Made by a program: the position numbers and the translations under genes. The notes below the pieces were generated by a model. That model was not told the origin of the DNA. It searched no databases and saw nothing but the letters and a program-made list of their open reading frames with translations. A stretch of DNA of 46,931 nt from Negativicutes bacterium (lineage in GTDB: Bacteria > Bacillota_C > Negativicutes > Sporomusales_B > JARLHX01): assembly GCA_031292015.1 (NCBI GenBank), contig JARLHY010000123.1, positions 1 to 46,931 of the forward strand, given 5' to 3'. Below are positions 41,314-46,931 of this stretch, piece by piece (the stretch's first letter is position 1; each line of letters begins with the position of its first letter).

Positions 41314-43683
41314 CTACATCGTTTCATAAGTCGTCCGTTCAATAATTGCATCCTGCACATCACGGGACAGGTTGACAAATTGAGTACTGTAACCTGCTAC
41401 CCTTACAAGCAAATCTCTATAGTCCTCCGGTCGCTCCTGGGCCTTTCGCAGGGTCTTGGAATCGATGACGTTAAACTGGACGTGAAAAGCCCCCAGGGCA
41501 AAATACGCCCTGATTAAGGCTGCCAGGTTTTTGAGGTTTCTCGCCGATTTCAGCAGCTCCGGCGCCAATTTAATATTCAGCAGCGTCCCGCCGGAGTGTA
41601 CGTCATGGTTAATTCGCGCAACCGACCGCATGGCAGCGGTAGGGCTGGTCAAATCGGTGCCGGCATGGGGCGAAACCCCCTCGGTCAAAGGACTGCCGGC
41701 TGTTCTGCCGTCCGGTGTTGCCCCGATGGCGCTGCCGGCCGGAATGTAATTGGAAATGCCCATGAACGCCGAATTAAACGGCGATCCGAAATAATCTTTA
41801 TAGCTCTTTATCTCCTTGTAGTAAAACTCACTGATTTCCACAGCGATTGAGTCCACATCGTCAAGGTCGTTGCCGTATTTCGGACAGGCCAACGCCGCCT
41901 GCCGCAGCTGCTGATAACCTTCCCAGTCGGCATCCAGTGCCTGGCAGATTTCCTGCAATGTATATTTGCGTTCTTCAAACACCAGCTTTTTGATCATCGC
42001 CAGAGAATTGGCCGAATCAGCCACGCCGATGCCGGTGAGAACCGGGCCGACATTATATTTGGCGCCGCCCCGGCTCAGGTCTTTGCCTTTGTCCATGCAG
42101 CCGTCCACCAGCAGGGACAGATAGGGCCGCGGCACCATCTCGGCATGAATCTTCTGCGCAGTGACCGACCCGATGACCGAATGCTTTATCAGGTAAGCAA
42201 GCTGCTTATAATACGCCGCCTTCACTTCCTCATAACTTTGAAACTCAGCCGCCGGCTTTTCCGGCAGCCCCATATCCAGTCCGGTAATGCGACTCCTGCC
42301 GCTGTTCAGCGCATATTCGACAGCTGCCGCCAGGTTAATGCTTACTGCTGAGGTCCACTCGCCCACTTTGCGAAAATGCGGAACCACACATCCACAGTTG
42401 CTCCAGTCCCGCGCGTCTTCCGGAGAGAGGCCGGCCGCCAGCAGCATTTCCGAACCGACCCGGTCGTTATGAACCGCGGGAAATCCAGTCCCGGCGCTAA
42501 TCAGCCTGCATACCGCCAGAAGAAACTCATCCGGGCTGTCGGGATGAATCCTGACACTCAGACCCGGCTGGTGAGTCTTGACGTTTTCCGTCGCCTGCAG
42601 ACACATATAGGAAAGTTCGTTGGTCGCATCCCGTCCGTCGCGCGTTCTGCCGCCCACGGTCAGGTTCTGGAAGGAATTGTACCCGGCAAAAAACTTGGCA
42701 GTATTGCTGGAAATAACCCATACCCATTCGGAAAGCTTGAGCCACAGCGACTCAATCAATTCCTGGGCTTTTTCCGCAGTAACGGCGCCTGTTTTTACAT
42801 CTGCGGCATAATACGGATACATATATTGATCAAACCTGCCAAGATTGAGGGCCAGCGAGTTCTCGGACAATATCGAGCCAAGCTGGGTAAACCATACGGT
42901 CTGCATAGCTTCGGCGAAGGTTTCCGGCGGCTGTTCCGGTACCTTCCGGCAAATTCTCGCGATTTCCAATAGCTCCGCTTTTCGGACAGGATCGGTTTGA
43001 CTCCGGGCCAATTCCGCCGCTTTATCCGAATAGCGCTGAGCAAGGGTGATGATTCCCTGGCAGGCCAACACCGCCGCTTGGTAAAAATCGATTTTTTCCA
43101 GGTCCTCCGCGCTAACCGGCTCCAAGCTTTGCAGATGCCTGAGCGCCTCTTCTCTTAGCCCCCCGAAGCCCTTGGCAAAGATTACGTCCTGATAGTCTGC
43201 GGTGACTTCGCCCACAGCGTTGCGCCACTTGGAATCATTGTCAATAATACCGGTATCAATAAGAAGTTTAGCTGTTTTCTGATTGATGCGCTGCAGAAAG
43301 GTTTCTTCCAGCGACTTGCCTTGCCAGTAGGGAAAAATCGCTTCGCGCAAAGTACTTTTTGCGCTTTCGTCGATACAATACGGGTCCTGATTCCGGCTTG
43401 CAAAGGTGTCCATCTCGCTGTCGACCCATTTCCACGAGTACTCAGGGCAAACTATACCTGACTTGCGAAATTCACCGATAGACCCGACAATCAATTCATT
43501 TTCAAAAATGGTTACCGGGATGCTCTCGCATACAGCCTTAAATGCTTTGGCCCGCCGGATAATTACCGCTTCGCCCTCGGTATCTTTATGTGACGCGGTG
43601 AAAGCTGCCGCCCGTTGAATGCTGATGGAGGGCATGGAATCAAGATACATTTTTTTAAAACCATCAATCCGCTTGCTTGACAT
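41314..43683 (-). CDS. glycyl radical enzyme of unassigned function (PFL/dehydratase superfamily)
   Basis: The protein has 789 residues. The radical glycine is Gly764 in RVAGYSTQF near the C-terminus. The active-site loop is NCGCVVPHFRKVGEWTSAV with thiyl Cys432; the next residue pair is Val433-Val434, where dehydratase and lyase members of this family have GC(V/I)E, so the general base Glu is missing. PFL's Cys-Cys pair is also absent. The N-terminal third (PSISIQRAAAFTASHKD, ENELIVGSIGE, WWVDSE-like) is close to the CutC/diol-dehydratase group. Thus it is a true glycyl radical enzyme, but not one with a product I can name. Its start overlaps gntR by 20 bp. Confidence 0.9.
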   Translation of the reverse strand: MSSKRIDGFKKMYLDSMPSISIQRAAAFTASHKDTEGEAVIIRRAKAFKAVCESIPVTIFENELIVGSIGEFRKSGIVCPEYSWKWVDSEMDTFASRNQDPYCIDESAKSTLREAIFPYWQGKSLEETFLQRINQKTAKLLIDTGIIDNDSKWRNAVGEVTADYQDVIFAKGFGGLREEALRHLQSLEPVSAEDLEKIDFYQAAVLACQGIITLAQRYSDKAAELARSQTDPVRKAELLEIARICRKVPEQPPETFAEAMQTVWFTQLGSILSENSLALNLGRFDQYMYPYYAADVKTGAVTAEKAQELIESLWLKLSEWVWVISSNTAKFFAGYNSFQNLTVGGRTRDGRDATNELSYMCLQATENVKTHQPGLSVRIHPDSPDEFLLAVCRLISAGTGFPAVHNDRVGSEMLLAAGLSPEDARDWSNCGCVVPHFRKVGEWTSAVSINLAAAVEYALNSGRSRITGLDMGLPEKPAAEFQSYEEVKAAYYKQLAYLIKHSVIGSVTAQKIHAEMVPRPYLSLLVDGCMDKGKDLSRGGAKYNVGPVLTGIGVADSANSLAMIKKLVFEERKYTLQEICQALDADWEGYQQLRQAALACPKYGNDLDDVDSIAVEISEFYYKEIKSYKDYFGSPFNSAFMGISNYIPAGSAIGATPDGRTAGSPLTEGVSPHAGTDLTSPTAAMRSVARINHDVHSGGTLLNIKLAPELLKSARNLKNLAALIRAYFALGAFHVQFNVIDSKTLRKAQERPEDYRDLLVRVAGYSTQFVNLSRDVQDAIIERTTYETM

Positions 43684-44374
43684 GTTTTGGCCTCCCCGTG
43701 TTTTGCTGACTCTGACTTAAGTAGCCGCGCAAATTGGCGCTCGCGTCATCCATGTGCTTGCGCAGGACCTTCTGAGCCGCTTTAATATCTCTTTTAGCGC
43801 AGGCATTTAATAGCGCCCGATGCTCTTGGTGCGACTTTGTCTGATAATTCATTGTTGACAAATACAGGCGCATATAGCGTTCAATATTGTTGTGCATGTT
43901 TTGAATCAGCGAAAGCAATTTGGGTCTGTTGGCACTCCGGTACAGAACTTCGTGAAATCGCCAGTTCAGTTCGCCCAAGCGACTGCTCTGGAGTCCATCA
44001 TCTGTTTTCTTTAGAATTTCATCGGCCTCTGCCAAATCGACATCCGTCAAATTGGGAACAGCCAGTTCCAGCGCCCCGAGTTCCAAAAACAGCCGTATAT
44101 CAAATATCTCCTGTGCTTCATCGGCGGACAACTCGCTAACCACCGCCCCATGGTTCGGATAAAACTGCACCAGTCCTTCGGCTTCCAGGCTCTTTAACGC
44201 CTCCCGCAAGGCACTCAGGCTTGCGCCGAATTTCGCAGCCAGCTCTTCCTGCTTCAGTTGGACACCGCCGCTAAGCTCCCCGGACAGGATTTCCTCCCGG
44301 AGGACATTGGTAATCATCCCTGGCAGCGTACGATATGTAGTTTTTATATGAGTTTTTAAATCAAAGTTTTTCAT
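43664..44374 (-). CDS. GntR-family regulator with FCD domain
   Basis: The protein has 236 residues. The winged helix-turn-helix (about 14-80) shows VLREEILSGELSGGVQLKQE, then ELAAKFGASLSALREALKSL and EGLVQFYPNHGAVVSEL. The effector domain (about 85-215) is of FCD type: FDIRLFLELGALELAV, NWRFHEVLYRSANRP (metal-binding D...H...H set partly visible) and SHQEHRALLNACAKRD. FCD regulators usually bind a carboxylic acid and are repressors of the catabolic genes beside them. The gene is first in the operon and its 3' end overlaps the GRE start by 20 bp. There is no clear ribosome site before its ATG. Confidence 0.92.
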   Translation of the reverse strand: MKNFDLKTHIKTTYRTLPGMITNVLREEILSGELSGGVQLKQEELAAKFGASLSALREALKSLEAEGLVQFYPNHGAVVSELSADEAQEIFDIRLFLELGALELAVPNLTDVDLAEADEILKKTDDGLQSSRLGELNWRFHEVLYRSANRPKLLSLIQNMHNNIERYMRLYLSTMNYQTKSHQEHRALLNACAKRDIKAAQKVLRKHMDDASANLRGYLSQSQQNTGRPKHVKQAD

Positions 44375-44411
44375 GCTTTTATTTTACAGTTTACGGTAGT
44401 GGATACAAACA

Positions 44412-44448
44412 TTATTTTCGATTGTATACAGTATACATTCGAAAATAA
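44412..44448. promoter_or_regulatory. 37-bp near-perfect palindrome: candidate GntR operator
   Basis: An 18-1-18 dyad with one mismatch, centred on A44430; the core is TTGTATACAGTATACA with TATTTTCGA/TCGAAAATA arms. The core resembles the TNGT(N)ACNA-type half-sites of FCD-class GntR regulators. It lies 38-74 bp upstream of the gntR start and overlaps its promoter, so autoregulation of the operon is likely. Its position upstream of the alpha/beta hydrolase (44665) also allows joint control. Confidence 0.75.
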
Positions 44449-44451
44449 CAA
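44423..44451 (-). promoter_or_regulatory. promoter of the gntR-GRE-activase operon
   Basis: On the minus strand TTGTTA, 17 bp, TATACA form a good sigma-A-type promoter about 50 bp before gntR, fully overlapped by the palindrome. Confidence 0.55.
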
Positions 44452-44664
44452 GTGTACCTCTGAATGACTACTATTGAGATTAGCTACCCAAATTCACACT
44501 CAGGATCCAAAGAATACTTCGGCTAACCAACGACGGCCTGACCGAATAATAGGCGCCACCGACATTGCAGGGGGCCTCCCCCCCCATCCTGCCGGCGAAA
44601 CACATCATTGGCCCCAAGCGCATAAAATATTATGCAAACTAGCGATTTGCAAGGAGGGCTCGAT

Positions 44665-45477
44665 GTGGGCTTTTATATCAACGTAGAGTCGGACGTAAAG
44701 ATTTATGTGGAGGACCTTAACCCGGCGGGCAGGAAAACGATCTTGTTTATACACGGCTGGCCGGCAAGCCATAGAATGTTCGAGTATCAGTTTGATCAAC
44801 TTCCCAAGCTGGGATATCGATGCATTGGCATGGATACCAGAGGGTTCGGGAATTCTGATAAGCCCTGGAAAGGCTACACCTACAATCGATTGGCTGATGA
44901 TATCCGTTGTGTGGTCGATGCGCTCGATTTACGCGATTTCACCCTTGGCGGTCATTCCACAGGGGGGGCGATCGCCGTTCGCTACATGGCCCGCCACAAG
45001 GGATATGGGGTAGCCAAACTTGCTCTTTTTGCATCTGCAGCTCCCAGTCTGATTCAACGACCATATTTCCCTTATGGTCAAACAAAAGAAGCTATTTTAA
45101 AATTCATTCAAGACACCCATAACGACCGTCCGGAAATGTTGCGGGGATTTGGCGACATCTTTTTCTTCCAGCATGTATCCCAGGCTTTTTCTGACTGGTT
45201 CTTCCAAATGGGACTACAGGCGGCCGGTTGGTCTACTGCTGCGGTTGCAGCCGCTTGGTTAGAGGAAGAACTATTTTCCGATCTTGAAAAAATACAAGTT
45301 CCCACTTTAATCCTTCACGGCATCCATGACAAAGTTTGCTTGTTCCCATTGGCTATTGCCCAAAAGGAAGGAATCGCCAACGCCAAGCTCGTGCCGTTCA
45401 AATACAGCGGCCACGGATTATTCTATGACGAACGCGATAAATTCAACAAGGAATTGACGCTGTTTATCGAGGAATGA
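44665..45477 (+). CDS. alpha/beta hydrolase
   Basis: A GTG start at 44665 is supported by AAGGAGG seven bases upstream, giving 270 residues. The alpha/beta hydrolase fold is clear: oxyanion-hole region FIHGWPAS, GMDTRGFGNSDKP, nucleophile elbow GGHSTGGA with Ser98, acid Asp222 in ILHGIHDKV and base His250 in YSGHGLF. The overall type is that of haloperoxidase/esterase-like enzymes. It diverges from the gntR-GRE-activase operon with 290 bp between, sharing the palindrome region. It may process the substrate or product of the glycyl radical enzyme; this is inference from position only. Confidence 0.85.
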   Translation: MGFYINVESDVKIYVEDLNPAGRKTILFIHGWPASHRMFEYQFDQLPKLGYRCIGMDTRGFGNSDKPWKGYTYNRLADDIRCVVDALDLRDFTLGGHSTGGAIAVRYMARHKGYGVAKLALFASAAPSLIQRPYFPYGQTKEAILKFIQDTHNDRPEMLRGFGDIFFFQHVSQAFSDWFFQMGLQAAGWSTAAVAAAWLEEELFSDLEKIQVPTLILHGIHDKVCLFPLAIAQKEGIANAKLVPFKYSGHGLFYDERDKFNKELTLFIEE

Positions 45478-45678
45478 GTATCGCAATGAATACGGTACTA
45501 TGGCTAATCCTTACAGATAGACAAAACCAATCAAGGTATCCTTGCAGCTTGTCCTCTCATCTTTCCACTTGCCGTTAATCCACCAGCTCCCGCCAGGTTG
45601 TCCCTGGATCGCGATAAACACATTATCAGCGCAACGTCACTGTAAAAATAAAAACCGGCCAGAGCGTTGTTCAAAGGG

Positions 45679-45707
45679 CACATAATTCCATTACTTAACA
45701 TAAACTA
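45679..45707 (+). promoter_or_regulatory. sigma-K-like promoter of the coat-like gene
   Basis: CACA (45679-45682), a 16-bp spacer and CATAAACTA (45699-45707) match the Bacillus sigma-K consensus mACm-N16-CATAnnnTA in full, ending about 20 bp before the start codon of the Pro-rich gene. The leader would be short. Elsewhere in 45478-45727 I see nothing else. Confidence 0.5.
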
Positions 45708-45727
45708 TACTAAAAGGGGGTGTCCAT

Positions 45728-45940
45728 ATGCAGGAACATTATTGGCGGCAATTTCCAACTGCGGTAGCGCCAGTTACTACATTCCCCACTTTCGGAACTT
45801 GGCCAGTGGCTGGTGTTCCGGCGGTTGCCTTCCCAACTTCCTTCCCTTCCCCGGTTCCTTTTCCGATTCCCTACCCTATCCCTTATCCTTTCCCAGTACC
45901 TCGTCCTCATCAAACTTGCCATCATCATTGGTGGTGGTAA
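45728..45940 (+). CDS. Pro/Phe/His/Trp-rich small protein, spore-coat-like
   Basis: A 70-residue protein with GGGGGTG five bases before ATG. It has a low-complexity run from about 37 to 60 (FPTSFPSPVPFPIPYPIPYP, alternating P with F, I, Y, V) and ends HQTCHHHWWW. The composition (Pro, Phe, Tyr, His, Trp, little charge) is typical of small spore coat or exosporium proteins and of surface adhesion peptides. Family not recognised. The sigma-K-like promoter just upstream agrees with late mother-cell expression. The C-terminal Cys-His cluster could bind metal. Terminator about 270 bp downstream. Confidence 0.65.
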   Translation: MQEHYWRQFPTAVAPVTTFPTFGTWPVAGVPAVAFPTSFPSPVPFPIPYPIPYPFPVPRPHQTCHHHWWW

Positions 45941-46206
45941 CCAATCGAAAAAAGATCCCCTACCGGAATTCGCAATAGTATAACCAAGATGAGATAGAGG
46001 AAATAGATAGGAGATTTGCCTGCAGCAGCGCTGCGGAGGTTTCATCAGCATCAGCATAATTTATCTTCTGTTTTCTTTACAGGCGTGGAGCTTGCACCAA
46101 GCCGCTCAGCCAGAATATCCCAACACCCATCACTCCTTAGGCTATATGCACCTTCTTGCGACAGGCCAGGAGAGATTATCTCCCGGCCTTACTTATTGCA
46201 TAAATG

Positions 46207-46238
46207 AGAGGAACCAGGAAAGATATCCTGGTTCCTCT
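46207..46238. terminator. 13-bp hairpin terminator
   Basis: AGAGGAACCAGGA/TCCTGGTTCCTCT perfect stem with a 6-nt loop, followed by TA. It separates the plus-strand coat-like gene from the minus-strand YjcZ-like gene and can serve both. The rest of 45941-46277 has no gene I can support. Confidence 0.75.
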
Positions 46239-46277
46239 TAGCGGTACCGCTATAGCGAAGGGCGGGAAATTTTCTCC

Positions 46278-46394
46278 TTAAATGCAGGTGTTCTCTTCTC
46301 CCCAGAATGGGATAAACAGCAGGAGGATGATGATGATGATGAAGACAACGAAAAATCCTCCCCTACCACCGCCTCCACATCCACCAAAGCCCAT
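46278..46394 (-). CDS. YjcZ-like sporulation mini-protein (38 residues)
   Basis: This is a very short gene with a strong ribosome site (AAGGAGG 7 bases before ATG 46394). The product begins MGFGGCGGGGRGG, then a membrane helix FFVVFIIIIILLLFIPFW, and ends GEENTCI. The Gly-rich head plus single hydrophobic helix is the pattern of the YjcZ/YjcZ_2 sporulation family of Bacillota (about 30-50 residues). With the coat-like gene opposite, it suggests a small sporulation locus. The two Cys (one in the Gly head, one near the end) are unusual for the family as I know it. Confidence 0.75.
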   Translation of the reverse strand: MGFGGCGGGGRGGFFVVFIIIIILLLFIPFWGEENTCI

Positions 46395-46931
46395 CTTGAT
46401 GCCTCCTTCTTATTATGAAAATCGTTAGCTAAAATATAGTACGCTGCAGCTTGCGGGTGTGTTAAAGATTATGTTTTCCAGACTATATTCCCACGTTTTT
46501 TTTACAAATAACAACGCCGCCTATCCCATGAAGGATGAGCGTCCTCGCTCGTAACAGCTCTCTATAGGCTACCCCTGAAACCGACCTAAACACATATTCC
46601 GGCAAATTCACATCATCCTTGGAATAGTTTCCGGCGCTGGCTTGCTCTCAAGCCGTTTCGGCCCTCCACAATGGACTCGCACTGACTTGCCCTTTACTCG
46701 TGTCTCCTGGAGAGCAGGGTGACCTCCACGGCCAACTCTTGAAAGCCGTTTCTCCGTTGGTAGGGTCGGGAGGACTCGAACTGCTGACCTCCTCAATGTC
46801 AAACAAGCCAGTGTTGATGAAGCACCCGATATATTTCCCCCGACTGCTAGCACCGCCTTTAAAACAAAAATCCTGCAGTTTTACATTATATGTGCCTATA
46901 ATCAGCAATTTGTGCTTGCGTGGTTCTACCC
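46395..46931. other. gene-free, hairpin-rich region with tRNA-like signatures
   Basis: No coding region I can support. There are several short stems: GGCTTG/CAAGCC (46639-46654), CCAAC/GTTGG (46732-46760), GGAGG/CCTCC (46769-46792) and GTCGGG/CCCGAC (46765-46844). On the minus strand, 46805 to 46758 reads like a tRNA 3' half (TTGACAT, GAGGTC, TTCGAGTCC, CCTACCA). The T-stem does not pair and no 5' half is found, so it is not called as a tRNA. It could be a decayed tRNA, an integration scar or part of a structured RNA. The left part (46400-46560) is A/T-rich and holds the YjcZ-like promoter region. Confidence 0.4.

Noticed and set aside
41314..43683. Calling the glycyl radical enzyme pyruvate formate-lyase or choline TMA-lyase
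   Set aside because: PFL has adjacent Cys-Cys and choline lyase has GCVEP; this protein has GCVVP, and no microcompartment genes are nearby.
44575..44600. G/C-run-rich stretch as a quadruplex or repeat element
   Set aside because: Only one short G run and one C run occur; no repeated units are found.
46758..46830. Complete tRNA gene (Val-like, anticodon GAC) on the minus strand, or selC
   Set aside because: The T-stem AGCAG/CCTCC does not pair, no 5' acceptor strand matches CGACCCT, and there is no TCA anticodon or long variable arm for selC.
46648..46908. 86-residue open frame on the minus strand at the window end
   Set aside because: It has no ribosome site, low-complexity Ser/Pro composition and lies across the hairpin-rich, tRNA-like region.
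1..46931. CRISPR array or prophage
   Set aside because: No regularly spaced direct repeats were seen, and the only phage-like element is the single lysozyme-like domain gene.

Overview
The window reads as chromosome of an anaerobic, spore-forming Bacillota, most likely of the Negativicutes/Sporomusa type. The support is a full-length pyruvate:ferredoxin oxidoreductase, a glycyl radical enzyme with its activase, a selenocysteine codon in a peroxiredoxin, strong AGGAGG-type ribosome binding sites with frequent GTG/TTG starts, many c-di-GMP proteins, and two small sporulation-like genes (a YjcZ-like 38-residue protein and a Pro/His/Trp-rich coat-like protein behind a sigma-K-like promoter). The lineage is inference; there is no rRNA or clear tRNA to fix it.

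Layout. 1-135: right end of an IS3-family insertion sequence. 177-7931: metabolism, transport and redox genes: an AbrB-type membrane protein, a secreted M48 protease, an orphan Tat-type substrate-binding protein, two divergent peroxiredoxins (one ordinary Cys enzyme, one with in-frame TGA at the catalytic position), a LysE exporter, a C_GCAxxG_C_C protein and a zinc alcohol dehydrogenase. 8140-13110: a four-gene signalling block of soluble PAS-GAF-PAS histidine kinase, NtrC-type sigma-54 activator, receiver-PAS protein and stand-alone receiver. 13520-15430: a run of small genes (HMA-like, UspA, PilZ and three unknown). 15767-17107: DEAD-box helicase behind an extended -10 promoter.

17196-32916: mixed housekeeping and accessory genes: a split chromate transporter pair, two-domain polyphosphate:AMP phosphotransferase, a BBE-type flavoenzyme, a large orphan FAD protein, an L,D-transpeptidase, GGDEF and Cache-PAS-GGDEF-EAL proteins, a lysozyme-like protein and secreted or membrane unknowns. 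33140-36658: nifJ. 37002-40197: a DMT exporter and small envelope or unknown genes separated by clear hairpin terminators.

40385-45477 is the most distinctive metabolic unit: a GntR/FCD regulator, a glycyl radical enzyme and its radical-SAM activase form one operon behind a 37-bp near-perfect palindrome that overlaps a good promoter, with an alpha/beta hydrolase on the other side of the intergenic region. The enzyme has GCVVP where dehydratase/lyase-type relatives have GC(V/I)EP, so its catalytic base is missing and its substrate cannot be assigned by homology. The two observations most worth pursuing are this operon and the selenocysteine peroxiredoxin, which also lacks the usual resolving cysteine. 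The last 540 bp contain no gene I can support but are rich in hairpins and carry tRNA-like signatures on the minus strand.
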